Counted from the stretch's first letter, positions 10,400-21,600 are shown. The stretch: 64,000 nt of DNA from Vesta saturnalis (GCA_036346205.1 JARFJB010002472.1:566501-630500), one strand, 5' to 3'. Translations and numbers: made by a program. The notes: a model not told the origin generated them from the letters alone.

Positions 10400-11045
10400 A
10401 TTTACTATTAGATTTTAAATGCGACAGCAGTTTTCATAAAACCATTTATTTGTGGGCAGCCTCTTCATCCAAATCAATTTTAAGTGACACCATTTTACTG
10501 AGCAATATATATCTCTACAAACTATTAATCCATCATTTGGCTTTTTACACTTGCACAAAATATCACAAGCAGATGGGTAAGATGGAAAAATAGTGGAATG
10601 ATGAATTTCAGGAGCAGTTGTGACCTCTGCAATCTGTTCTTTTGCAGTAGTAAAATATTTGCCCAATAATTCGGGCATCACTGCTTTAAAAAAAATTATT
10701 TTGCAATTTGGCTCTCCATTATCCAGAACTGTTCATTGAAATATACCTGTTCAATAAAGAATGAATGTTTGCTCCAAACTAAAAAGTCACAATACTGTCT
10801 GCTACTAACAGCCATTTGCATTTGCACGTGGTAATAGTAAGCATGTTTGTGATCTAAATTAATTCTTTGCACCCCTCCTTCTAACTGTACATATTTTAAT
10901 CAGGTATTTTTTAAAGCAGCAAGTTCTTCGACTGTGGTAGCTCGAACACAGGATGGACATTTCACTTCAAGGAATCCTTCCCCATAGCAGTCGCAATTCA
11001 CCAAGCAATCTGGACTTGTCCCTAAAAATGGCATATCTTTATTGA
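10400..11045 (-). pseudogene. YqaJ-type nuclease domain plus C-terminal PHD finger
   Basis: On the minus strand the first part (11045 to about 10890) reads INKDMPFLGTSPDCLVNCDC and GEGFLEVKCPSCVRATTVEE. This is the core of the YqaJ viral-recombinase/lambda-exonuclease fold, with the catalytic pattern G-x-S-P-D ... E-V-K. It continues with KHAYYYHVQMQMAVSSRQYC and DFLVWSKHSFFIEQVYFNEQ (about 10850-10740), the Q-x-Q-M-x-V block that ends this fold. After a frameshift, AVMPELLGKYFTTAKEQI is followed by a cysteine-rich end (CKCKKPNDGLIVC, then VKWCH and NKWFYENC) laid out as a PHD zinc finger. A stop near 10905 and a frameshift near 10700 break it. Such YqaJ-PHD proteins are known as a mobile-element-associated type in insects and cnidarians. 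That link is recalled, not tested. Confidence 0.7.
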
Positions 11046-11137
11046 TCACCAGACCTAGGAAGTAACTGAATTATAGCGAAATGCAGCAAAGTTAATATCA
11101 TATAAATGTATCTTCAATATGTGTAGATAATCCTATA

Positions 11138-12590
11138 TTGGCTAATGAAAACATTATTATTATTGAGGAGATGAAAGGCGTACTTTGTCTTGAAGGCAAC
11201 AATTTTTCCAACGTAATAGATCCCGTCACAGGATTTCCAAAAAAACTTGTGGATTATGATTTCCCGTCAGATGAACAGTCTGATATTAATGGCAATAAAA
11301 TTAGTAGCGCCCCACGAAAATTTCGTCGTTACTCATCTGACATATCTTTCCACGAAACTAAAGCATCTTCGGATGGGAGTGAAAATGTTAGTGGTGAAAG
11401 CAGCTTAGGGCATCGAGTAGTGGGAACTATCCTACAAATAAACAAAAGATGTCGAAACGAAAGTCAAGTATGATAGAAAAAAACTATGGATAAGGAAGAG
11501 AACTGCAACCTAATACCTGCGGAGATAATTGGCCCAATCATTGTTCCATAAAATTTCCTGAACTGGTTCGTCAAGATGTACATGAATTGTACTGACGATA
11601 ATTCACAAAGGCAAAAGGACTGGTTATTGTCATGCATAAAGAAAGTTGAGATAAGAAGGAGAAGACAAGAAGCTGAAGTGAGCAGAAGACATAAATCACA
11701 CAACTACTTTATTCCTGGCAAAATGTGGAACATCAAGTGTGCCATAAGTTTCTACTGCAAACTTTAGATATCTCGCAAATGACCCTAAGGTACACAAAAT
11801 GTAATGCATTTTTTTGTAGAATTTCCAAGACTGATGCAAGGGGACGACATGCTGTGCCATCTCACTATTGTCGGGTAGAAACTTCGCGAAAATACTTACT
11901 TACTGAGTTCAGAAATATGTCTTTTTTGTATAGAATTTATAAAAGAGCAGATTATTGAAGCCAATAATGGTCATGTTAGTAACAAGATTTTCAGAAAAAT
12001 CTTTAAGGACTTTAACATTGGATTTCATGTACCTAAAAAAGCTAAATGTGCCATGTGCGAATGTAGAAAAAATAAATACTATGAAGAAACTGAGTAGTCA
12101 ATGCAATTACACAAAGAACATATTCGTTTAAAGGACATCTGCAAAGACGAATTTGTCAAAAATCAAAAGAAAGTGCTAGAAGACAACAGCTTCCTTTGTG
12201 TAAACTGTCGACTTACAGAAGGCCTTAAGTACGCCTCATGGCGATAATTTCTTACTCTACGATGCGAGAAAATATTCCTTTTATAACCTGATCGTTTATG
12301 AAAATGCAACACAGAAAGGATTTTGTTATCTCTGGGGTGAGTGTGACGGTAATAGAGGTTCTAACGAAATTGGTACAACAATATACAAATACTTAAATGA
12401 AGCTGACAAAAGAGGAACTATTGAATACGTTTCCCTTAATTGTGGTAGTTGCTTTGGGCAGAATAAAAATAGGAGTACTCTGTCAATGCTATTTTATTTT
12501 CTTGTCCAATCTAGAAACACTAAAACAATACAAATTGCAGAAGAGCCAAAACCACCCTCACCCACTGGTAATGATTTCTAAATTCTATTA
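11138..12590 (+). pseudogene. Transposase-like protein of the insect DNCxGQN type (broken)
   Basis: Fragments in successive frames match a large insect family of transposase-like proteins. About 11690-11960: YFIPGK, then CHKFLLQTLDISQMTLRYTK, a short R-G-R-H block and CRVETSRKYLLTEFRNMSFL. About 11990-12190: IFKDFNIGFHVPKKAKCAMC, a Cys pair region, then a Lys-rich helix. About 12240-12580: ARKYSFYNLIVYENATQKGF, ECDGNRGSNEIGTTIYKYLN, and VSLNCGSCFGQNKNRSTL. The last block is normally S-D-N-C-x-G-Q-N-x-N. Here the Asp is lost. The acidic region at 11138-11470 may be its N-terminus. Recognition ends near 12590, so the C-terminal part is missing. It lies divergently from the YqaJ-PHD pseudogene, with starts about 90 bp apart. 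Confidence 0.65.
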
Positions 12591-12599
12591 CGGGTGGTG

Positions 12600-12900
12600 A
12601 TAAACGATAACAATACAAAAGCGACGAATTGTTTGAATATTTACTATCAGCAATACATGACACAATGAATTTGTTTTCTGTCAAAATCATGACTTCTCTC
12701 CTAAATGTACCGGTTATCAGTATTTGAGAAACATTTTTTTTCTTAGAAACTACGAAATACGGAGTTTTTGCAAAAGCCAAAAAATGAACATAATGAGTAA
12801 GCCTTTCCGTTGAAGAAGTCTTAGAACCGCATAACCAATCCTAAGAAAATTTCGAAAAAATTACCATGGGGCGAGGGTAGTTGTGACCTTTCTAATATCT
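12600..12900. other. Non-coding tail, nothing recognised
   Basis: AT-rich, without a continuous frame. It may hold the decayed 3' end of the preceding transposase gene. Confidence 0.35.
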
Positions 12901-12902
12901 TC

Positions 12903-12951
12903 TGAAACGGTGATGTCTGATTCGTTCTTTGACTCAGACATCACCGTTTCA
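12903..12951. repeat. Perfect 18-bp inverted repeat (hairpin)
   Basis: The arms 12903-12920 and 12934-12951 (tgaaacggtgatgtctga and its exact complement) are separated by 13 bases. It sits just upstream of the first recognisable Penelope-like coding sequence. The arms are intact although neighbouring coding sequence is decayed. Confidence 0.85.
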
Positions 12952-12959
12952 TAAAGTAC

Positions 12960-14004
12960 CAGCTCGAACACCAATCCAATGAGATTAGAGAAACCATTCG
13001 AAATCGAGTGAACGAACAAGACTTTGATATGATAAATACGGCTACCATAAGTAAATATTGGAAGACCAAGGCAATCCACAAGGAAATTCAGCAGAAGAAA
13101 CTCGAAAAGCTAATGAAGGAGAAGAAAAAACCAACCATCATCTGAACAAACGAAAGAGTTGAACGAAAACGAAGGCTTGAACTATGCGACAACACCGAGG
13201 TATATTCCGAAAGTAGATATAAAAATCGCAGTCGAAGAAACAGCTATGAAGTTAGATCCTGAAGGAGCCGAATAATACAGAAGTAAGGTTAGATCAGTCA
13301 ACAGATACATCTAGGCGAACTAAACCTAACCGCTCTAACCTAGAAAGGAGAGCGGTCATTTCCCTTAACAATGACCCAACGATCAAAATTCTCCCGGCAG
13401 ATAAAGGAAACGTGACTGTGGTAATGGATATGGAACGCTTACAACAGTAAGATCCAAGAACTACTAGACGGGGGCGAGTACAAACAAATACCAAAAGACC
13501 CCAAACCATCAATCGAAAGACGGATATACCTGACGCTGGAGAAACATAAGGGGGAGTTCTCCGACTATCAGAGAACTAGACTTATCCCACACAACAGCAA
13601 AACTTCGCATCTGCATGACCTACAAAGGATTAATAAGTAAGGAATTCACCTGAGACCAATTGTGAACTCGAGAAATTCACCTTGTAGCCCACTAGCACAC
13701 TATCTGCTAGGTATCATCACACCCTTAACCGAGAATACGCAGCACTTCGTGGAAACCATCAGAAACTTCCAGCCAAACCACGAAGAAGTACTGGTAAGCT
13801 TCGAAATTCTAAGAATATTCACAATGTGCCTACCGATAAGACACTAACTATCATAGGAGACAATCTGGAAAAGGATGAAACATTAGACGAACGCACGTAA
13901 CTCTCGGTAAACACAATAATGGAACTTCTGATAATATGAATTAGAAGACTCTACCAAGAAGAGTTTGGGATGGCGATGGGTTCCGCACTATCAATCATAG
14001 TGAG

Positions 14005-14072
<68 letters not shown>

Positions 14073-14420
14073 TAGACTTTGAAAACCAACCGATATCCGA
14101 ATTCATAGCGAAACCAAAGATGTGGCTTAGATACGTGGACGATACTTACGTAGTTTGGCAACACGGCAAGATGATTTCCTAGATCATCTAAATAGCCGTG
14201 CACCCTCCATAAAATTCACAATGGAACTGGTGTCGGAACAAAAGCTTCAATTCCTTGATGTACTTGTGCACAGGAATGGCAATACTTTCACTACAAGTGT
14301 ATACAGGAAACCGACCCATATGGGGAGGTACCTACACTACAATTCCAATCACTACAAAAACGTGCAGTTAGGCGTGGCAAAATGGTTATACGATAGAGAA
14401 AAAACAATATGCTCAAAACA

Positions 14421-14428
<8 letters not shown>
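12960..14428 (+). pseudogene. Penelope-like retroelement, reverse transcriptase region
   Basis: Penelope-like elements encode a telomerase-related reverse transcriptase, often joined to a GIY-YIG endonuclease. Segments seen in order: FDMINTATISKYWKTKAI (about 13020), TIKILPADKGNVTVVMDM (about 13380), KIQELLDGGEYKQIPKDPKP, RRIYLTLEKHKGEFSDYQRT and LIPHNSKT (13440-13610). Then come LRPIVNSRNSPCSPLAHYLL (about 13655), FGMAMGSALSIIVSNIY (13965-14010) and WLRYVDDTYVVWQHGK with the catalytic YVDD (about 14122-14170). Last are LQFLDVLVHRNGNTFTTSVY and RKPTHMGRYLHYNSNHYKN (14250-14360). At least four frameshifts or stops and a small deletion near 13935 break it. A microsatellite splits the RT block, and recognition stops at a second (AT)n. 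No endonuclease domain is seen. Confidence 0.85.
14007..14070. repeat. (AT)32 microsatellite inside the Penelope RT
   Basis: Sixty-four bases of uninterrupted AT lie exactly between the codons for S-N-I-Y and M-V-D-F-E-N-Q of the reverse transcriptase. These are adjacent in intact family members. The tract keeps frame, so the local ORF reads through as Ile-Tyr repeats. Expansion of a native atatatg sequence is the simplest origin. Confidence 0.9.

Positions 14429-14452
<24 letters not shown>
14423..14452. repeat. (AT)15 microsatellite at the Penelope 3' breakpoint
   Basis: Thirty bases of AT directly follow the last recognisable Penelope codons (K-T-I-C-S-K-Q-D). It marks the point where similarity ends. 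Confidence 0.9.
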
Positions 14453-14457
<5 letters not shown>

Positions 14458-15005
14458 CTTCCTTTTCAAGTTTACGGATGAAAGATCTTTTAATGTACCA
14501 GAGAGGGGAATTACGTTCTTTTGTGGTTATTTATAAGTTGATGTTTTACAAGTAAAATCTCGCGACTTGCTCTCGTCAGTATTAATCTTGAAAATATATC
14601 TTAACTACGAATTTTTATTGTTTCATATCGTGATATTAGGATAAGGCTATACTTAGCTTTCTTTTTTCGGAAGATAAATGCATAGTCGGAGTGCATGCAT
14701 AAATTATCTAGTCTTTGGGGAACGTAATCAACGCCCCATTATAATAAATATTAAGCGTAAATTACATCAACTGTTTAGTCTTCGTGTTGTTAAATATATG
14801 TTAATTACGAGGTTTTACTGTTTCATACCCTTCATTGTTGAGAAATTACCAAAAAATTATGCTTGCTGAGGAAGCTGTCGTTTACTTGCTATTCATGTTG
14901 CTTCCCTCGTGCAAGATTTACAGGGCCTCTCTTTCAAGAAATAATAATTAACCTTTTCTTCCTTTAAAGCTTTTAGCGCCTATTTCATGTCTGTTCTCCC
15001 TATCC
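14453..15005. other. Non-coding, nothing recognised
   Basis: AT-rich. It includes weakly similar blocks (14590-14620 and 14785-14825, each with ttactg/ttattgtttcata) that may be an old duplication. Confidence 0.3.
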
Positions 15006-15218
15006 ATTTAATTTCAACTACTTATGTTAAATTATAGTGCTGTGGTAATTTAACATATAATTGGTAAAGCATTTGCTTCAAGGTCAAGGAAAAACACAGC
15101 AAAAAACCTAGACATTCCAAAAGTTGAAGACAAATTAAAATCAAGGCGTATCATTATGCTCTTTTTTAATTATAAGATGCCAAAACCTATAATTTAACAT
15201 AAGTAGTTGAAATTAAAT
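15006..15218. mobile_element. Short inverted-repeat element (32-bp perfect arms)
   Basis: Arms 15006-15037 (containing caactacttatgttaaatta) and 15187-15218 are exact reverse complements over 32 bases around about 150 bp of AT-rich filler. The size and structure fit a miniature inverted-repeat element or its folded remnant. No second copy is seen in the window. Confidence 0.6.
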
Positions 15219-15239
15219 TAAAATTAAAAAATTACAAAG

Positions 15240-15590
15240 AACGTTCTGCATTGTGCTTTTCATTGTTAATAACACTTCCAATTATTGATAAAGATATCTC
15301 TTTGTTAGATTTAACTGGGTTATTTTATTTAATGTAATGTTGGGGTTTGTGAATGCTTCTATCATTTTAAAATTGAAGCTTTTCACAACTTTACACTTAC
15401 ATCATAACTCGATTAAATTTTGTTAAATGTGTTTTTTGGCTGGCAAATTTCATTGTTAGCCTTCGCTGTAGAGAGTGTTCTGGTTTGTCATCTTTGAGGC
15501 AGTTTAATAATATTTAATTTTATGACCTAGTTATTCTTTACTAAAGATTTTATAGTTGGCTTTATATTTCCCAAACTGTTATACTAATAG
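15240..15590. other. Non-coding, nothing recognised
   Basis: AT-rich, no long frames. Confidence 0.4.
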
Positions 15591-15591
15591 C

Positions 15592-15800
15592 AGGCTTATG
15601 TTTATGTTTTAATTTTTCAAATTTGACAAAATTGTTTACTACATCTTTAACAATTTTTAACAAACATTACTACTGACGAAGATAACTGTAAGTGTTATCG
15701 AAACTTTTAGATTGTATGATTTAAAGTACACCATTAAAAAATCCCAAAAAAGATAAGTATTTTATTATGAGTGTTAATGGTGAAAGTTTACATTTTCAAA
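15592..15800 (+). repeat. Dispersed repeat with hammerhead-like core, copy 1
   Basis: This matches 33711-33922 (reverse complement) nearly throughout and 35810-35905 over its second half. Inside, ctgacga is followed by a perfect 6-bp stem (gataac/gttatc with a 7-base loop), then gaaac. These are the box 1, stem II and box 2 elements of hammerhead ribozymes (CUGANGA ... GAAAC). A convincing stem I was not found, so activity is doubtful. Penelope-like elements are known to carry hammerheads in their terminal repeats. A Penelope origin is inference. Confidence 0.6.
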
Positions 15801-15984
15801 CCTAACCATATGTTTACTTTTTATCAACGCTTCAAAACACCCACGCTGTCCGAGTGCAATGCGGTCTCACGACCGTTTGACTGAGTTACTAGTCGAGCTA
15901 ATTACTTTCTTCCTATTTTATGTGACGTGCTAAGTTAGACACGTGGCAATATTCTTTTTTTTGGAAAAGCGTGCAAAGGTAAAT

Positions 15985-16170
15985 TTTATGCTTTTTTCGT
16001 GGCCATATGAATTTTAACTAAAATATGTCAAAAGCGTGATTTATGCACGATTTTGTTAAAAAGAGCTTTTACATCGATGTCCAATGGGTACATTTATTGC
16101 ATTTACGTGACGATATGGATTTTGGCCAGAAAATGTCAAAGTCGTTATTTATGCACATTTTTGAGATAAT
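15985..16170. repeat. Diverged two-unit tandem repeat, period about 115 bp
   Basis: Unit 1 (about 15985-16060) and unit 2 (about 16095-16170) share cgtg.c.atatg.attttg, aa.atgtcaaag and gt.atttatgcac. There is no coding content. Confidence 0.55.
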
Positions 16171-16199
16171 AGTGCATTTATAATTAAACAACAGCCAAT

Positions 16200-16850
16200 T
16201 TTAGATAGTTCGTTAGTCAATTTTTCAAAATTTAGAATAGAGCAATAAAATAGTTTAAGATTCAATATCAAATACCTTTTTTTGGTTACTTTTATCGTTT
16301 TACGGTTTATTTATTACGCTAAGAAGAAAATTAGCCTAGAATTGAAAGAAAGGTCTCTATAGTATCTTCACAAGTGCTTGTCTAGCGCCCTGTATGAATT
16401 AATTTTTTTCTTCAATCGACTGTAACTAAAACATGACATAGCAAAGTTACTCTAGCAGTAAGAGTAAATGTACAGTTTTAATAGTAATAATGTTGAAATG
16501 TACCAATTAATCGTAATAAATGTCCACTTCTATGTGGACATGTCAATCATTAGGTATACTTTAGAACTTTTATAGATTTTATTTTATATTTTCGACTGCA
16601 TTAAGAAAATAAAATATTTCCTTGTACTACAAATGCATGTCTTTGATATTCTTTTTGTACATTACACATGATAATAAAGACTGTTATACAAAAAACCAAT
16701 AACGCCATGACCGCGTTATTCATTTTATGATTTTCATAAACCAAAAACCAAGTTAAATAACCCAACGAACCTACTTTGAGTGACGATATTATACCAATTT
16801 TCTGTGAATAGTATGCTTTGGTTGGTTTCTGTACCAGATGGTACAAATTG
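16200..16850. other. Non-coding, nothing firm
   Basis: AT-rich. A minus-strand frame (16601-16870, 89 residues) contains one hydrophobic stretch near its C-terminus, but it overlaps the end of the next element and matches nothing I know. Confidence 0.35.
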
Positions 16851-16854
16851 GACA

Positions 16855-19220
16855 CTTTATATGGAAACACTCTTTACTATAAGAGATAGAGAAGAATGGG
16901 CATAGATATCTGGAGCTCAAATTTAATGAGAAAATCTGGCACAAACAGAATTCAGCTATCTCTAATCGTTTAGCCGCTAGGGGGCCTTTCTCAAATTTAG
17001 TCTATTTGATTAACGCCCCACAACTTTCTCATTACTAAAGATAATTGATTTTGGCAAATGAGTTCTTAGATCACTTTTTACGTAGAATCCATCACGTTAG
17101 ACAGTTTTTATACAGGGTATTTGGTTTCTTTATACCACCCTAACCTACGTTTTTTCATACGGACCACCCTGTATATATTGAGGTTTAAGATAAAAGCGAA
17201 AAATTTCTTAAATTTTTATGTATCACTTGTTACATTTATGTTAAATATAATTTGTAATATTGCATTTTATAGATTGAAATATTTTGCTTGCAGAAGTCAG
17301 TGTTTAAATAACACTAACGTTTACTTAGTGCGATTCTGCGTTATCTCCAGGCAATAATAAAAAAATATCTAGTAGACAGCTATGACCCTGGCGTTTCTTT
17401 CTTTTGTTTTTTGAAAGCTTTTAGTTTATAAATAATTATTTAAAAGTAGTGTATTTCTGTAAAAAAAAAAGTTTTTAAAGCAATAAAAGTGTTATTTTTG
17501 TTAATAAATTTTTGTGCAAGTTGTTTTTCATTTTGATAATAACTAACGAAAACTATGAAAAATACGACATGCTGGAATGCCACTTCGAAACCAATGGAAA
17601 CTCTGACTCACCAGAGTTTGTATTATAACAGATACCCTGAACGACGGAAACGGTTAGAGATATATTCGGCATGCTGCAAGAAGATGTAAGCAACTATGGT
17701 TCTTTCCGCAACACCTAGAGCAAAGTACAATATTAATCAGGAAGCTCAACATGAAAATGAACTGAAGGAAATTACAGTACTAGGAACTATAAATAATAAT
17801 GGTAAACCGTCAACAAGAAAGATAGGAATAGAGGCAGGTATATCCAGATCTAATATTATGTGCATTTTAAAAAATAATAAAATAAAACCATAGAGAACCA
17901 GAAAAATTGATGATCTGGCGATTTTATAAGACGAACACGTTTTTGTGAATGGTTCACTGAAATAATAACATCAAAATTTCGCCTTAAATTGTATTTGAAC
18001 AGGAATATTCAATAGATAAAACGAATATACTTGGGCTTGAGAAAATCCTCATATTGCTGTGGAGGAAAGGAATCAAGGGGTTTTAATGTGTGGATGGGTA
18101 TTTACGGTGGGCAATTCATTGGGCCGGACATATATGACGGATTCTAAGCGATATTTACAAATTTTACAGGACCAGGTTGACGCCGTTTATCTGAAACATA
18201 CCAATTAATTCATTACAGAGAGTATTTTTCCAACGTGACAGGACACCGCCGCATTGTGCCGGAATCATCAACAATTATTGAAATGGGCAGTATGGTGGAA
18301 ACTGGATGTGGAATCATGGACTAATCCAATGACCTGCTCGGTATCCAGATTTAACGCCCCTTTAAAGGGGGTAAAATGAGAGACCTCGCATACAAGCAGC
18401 TTTTTAAAACCAGGGAAGAATTATAAGAAGCGTTGCTAGGTGCATTTAACCAAATCCCACCTTTGGAATTAATAAATGCTAAATGTGGCAAGGAAAAGAT
18501 GTAGAATTTGTTTGGAACAAAATAGAAGACAATTTGGACACTCACTAACATAAATTGTTTTTTTTGCACTTGTTTCACTGCTACTATTTATCAGAGTATA
18601 TTTAGATCAATATTAATTAGTTACTTTTATTATGTTGTTTATAATACCTGTTTGTTTTATTTACAGACATTTTCTATCACGTTCGTTATTTTAAATTAAA
18701 AATATTTGGAGCCAAGAAAAATTTCCAAATCATTAAGAAACTGTCGTTTTACATCGTGCTGCCGTCTTTTGATAGCCATAGAAACCTTGATGTCTGCAAG
18801 CAAAATATTTTAATGCATAAAATTCAATATTGAAAATAATATTTAACATAAATATAACAAGTTATACATAAAAATTTAGGAAATTTTTCACTCTTTTTAA
18901 AAACCTCTAAATATACAGGTTGGTCCGTATGAAAATATGTAGTTTAAGGTCGTATAAACAACACCTTGTCTAAAAACTGTCTATCGCAATAGATTCTAGG
19001 TCAAAAAGTGCTCTAAGAAAGGTTTTTGCCAAATCAATAATCTTTAATAAGAAGAAAGTTATGGGGCATTAAAGGAATCGACTAAATTCGAGAAAGGCTT
19101 TCTAGCGGGCGAACTATTTGGGATAGCCAGTGATTTTCTCATTACAATTGTGCTCCAGATACCTCGGTCCATATTTTCTATCTCTTAAAGTAAAGGGTAG
19201 TTCCATAAGAATGTAATTAC
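16855..19220 (+). mobile_element. Mariner/IS630-like element with inverted arms of about 430-460 bp
   Basis: The region from 17315 outward to about 16855 matches the region from 18785 outward to about 19220 in inverted orientation. Shared blocks include gcttgcag, ggtccgtatgaaaa, aaaaactgtcta and tctatctctta. The inner 1.5 kb holds a decayed transposase on the plus strand. Arms this long are unusual for mariner-type elements but are found in some families. Divergence between the arms is considerable, so the insertion is old. Exact tips and target duplication could not be fixed. Confidence 0.7.
17696..18545 (+). pseudogene. Mariner/IS630-like transposase (heavily decayed)
   Basis: This is a DDE-type transposase. 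The N-terminal helix-turn-helix is open at 17696-17893: INQEAQHENELKEITVLGTI, then GKPSTRKIGIEAGISRSNIM. After that, short pieces in changing frames remain: FCEWFTEIITSKF, FNVWMGIYGGQFIGPDIYDG (the V-N-V-W-x-G-I block), a Q-D-x-A-A-x-C-like remnant of the second catalytic block near 18240, and MRDLAYKQLFKTREEL near 18375-18425. The S-P-D-L block is damaged. Many stops are present. It lies midway between the long inverted arms. Confidence 0.7.
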
Positions 19221-19269
19221 CCAGAAAGGGGAGCAAGAAATAAATTACTATTATTTTAAAAATGATTGA

Positions 19270-19430
19270 GATAACGTTGCAAATAAGAATTTATTCGATT
19301 TATTTCAGTATCCAGATATCATAACAGCACTTTTGCGTGCACACCAGTTCCCCCATTTAACACGTGCAAATCCATCGCACACGATTTTGTCACTTCATCG
19401 CGAAGTATAATAGCGAAAGTTTTAATGTAA
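19270..19430. repeat. Dispersed repeat, copy B (matches 1030-1200)
   Basis: Same orientation as copy A, with shared blocks tatccagat, gcacaccag, acgtgcaaa and gcgaagtata.tagcgaaagtttt. It begins about 50 bp after the long-armed mariner element. Confidence 0.55.
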
Positions 19431-21600
19431 ATCGTCACTCTGTTATACAAAACACTTCCTTGTAGAATTTCCAGCAGAATTTCTCTGCAACCCGTTTTTA
19501 TAGTAATTTAGTATTATTCGTGTACTTCAGAAAATGTCTTTGTTCGAGAGCTCTTAAAGCGATTTCGTACAATTTACCTTATTGTTATAACGTATTTACT
19601 ATTTCGAAATCTGACCTATATTACAAAAATATTAAAAAAATTCCTGTGACATAAACAATCCCTAAATAAATAATTTGACGCAGACGAGCGACTAGCGACC
19701 TATACCAAGTTACCCTATCAGCTGCTTTTTCGGCAGTAAGGTGGCTTGTTATCGATTTCTTTTCATGTTAACGATGCTAGAAGTTCGTCTGGAGGATCAA
19801 AACTAACGCCACCACCTTTGGAACGTCCTATTATTATTCCATCCTTATAATTCTACTTATTTAAAGTGTCCGAATTAACTTTAAATAACTAGAACCAAGC
19901 TAAATTCACTGGTGAAGCTGAAGTTTCTAAACTTGGCTGCCAGCGAATTCTCAGACTAAACCCGCTGCATTACCTACGAAATTCTACTTATTTGGAGTAT
20001 CCGTATTAACTTGGCCGAGAGAGAATTCAAAATCAAACCCCCTGTATATATCCCAAGAATCCCCTTGTAGAAATGGTACCGAAAATAAGCCGACCCAGAC
20101 CTAACGAAAACGTTCAGTTTAGTATCACGAAAGTGAATAAACAAAACAGGCTGTTTCGTACTAATTTTGTACGAATACAATACGAGATTTATTTAAATTG
20201 CACAAGGTTATTTCCTAGTTTTAATTTAATTAAAACGTTTGAGTAAAATATCCCATTTAAAACCATTCCTGTCATATACAGTGAACAATTTCAAAACATT
20301 AAATAACGTTCCTGTTTGTTGACCTTTAGTGATTTAAACATCACATATGGTGTAGGATTTCCTATACGCATAAACACCACTAAATGAAAATAAAACGAAC
20401 ATATTATTTCGCATTCAATTAATTATTTTCAGCCCTATGTACATATTTAGTTTAATTATAGTATAAGAATAAATATAGTTATTTAAACCCTTGTCCATGT
20501 GTATATGAAACCAGAATTATAAGTAGGTTAAGGTCGCGGCCAATTGTGACATTAACCTAATCTTATTACAACTTAATCTCCCATTTAGATTGAACTACCC
20601 TAAACCACCGTATGTCCAGTAATTGATCAAAGCTCAAATAATTATTCCCCATTACAAAAAACGAGCTGTGGTATACAAAAGCTAACCACAATCTCAAATT
20701 TAATTTATTAATTAAAATAATAACTCCAAACTCAAACTTACCTGTTGACATTAAAAATACAAGTGATCTGATGAAATATTCACATCATCCCGAGTAATAT
20801 TAAGAACATTTACAACATTTTTATTTTTATATTCCAAACGTTATAACCAATACTGATTACAAGAAGGAACTAAAACGAAACACATTTCGCCCTCTCGAGG
20901 CCCGAAGCTGCAACCATCCACGACCGCCGTCACGGTTGGTGGCCTACCCACAAGGAACCCATTGGAAGAACGTAGCATTTATTTTAATTTTTGTATAATG
21001 TCAACATTACCTACCAGAACATATTTTATTTTATATTCATTTTTATTTTAGTCATATTTCCAGAATTGTTTACTATTGTTTTAACCAGAATATTCTTTTT
21101 ATTTTAATATATGTATAAAAACATGCTCGTACCTGATTATTTAAAAGTTATATGAGTCTAAAAGCAAAACCACCCCCGCTTCCCTGTAGCTAGTCGAGGT
21201 ATTATACAAAATCCACATAGTGGAATTATAATTTGGACAATTGCCCGAAATCGCTTTACAAGAAAGTGTCAAATTTGGACCACTCTGAAGAGATGTCACA
21301 AAAACTACAGCTATTTTATGGTAAAGCTTTACAAGTCCTTAATCAAGCCTACTATAATCCATTAAAAAATATTTGAATATCGCTCTCTTATATCGCTCTC
21401 CTTAGGGAGCGGGGCTTGTATTTTAATATCTTCACATGGTTGATTACCAATCTTCTTCGCCACCTAGTTGACGTTGAACCGCACGTGGTTTGTATTTCCT
21501 CCCAAAAATACAAAATATTACTAACAGTTGTTACGGTCCGAAACCGGTTATTTATTCTTGTCATAATCACATTAAAACATTTAGTGTGCATAATAATTAA
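19431..21600. other. Non-coding intergenic or intronic stretch with small direct repeats
   Basis: No coding feature was recognised. A block starting attctacttattt..agt.tccg.attaactt occurs at about 19851 and again at about 19981, each followed by gaattc and caaaccc/taaaccc-like sequence, a partial direct duplication of about 130 bp spacing. A GC-richer patch at 20885-20960 stands out from its surroundings but was not identified. Confidence 0.4.

Noticed and set aside
13970..14203. ORFs on both strands with long Ile-Tyr runs
   Set aside because: They are the translation of the (AT)32 tract, which reads Ile-Tyr in either direction. Only the flanking plus-strand residues belong to the Penelope RT.
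16601..16870. 89-residue minus-strand ORF with a hydrophobic segment as a small membrane protein
   Set aside because: No family similarity, no splice or start context, and it overlaps the arm of the long-armed mariner element.
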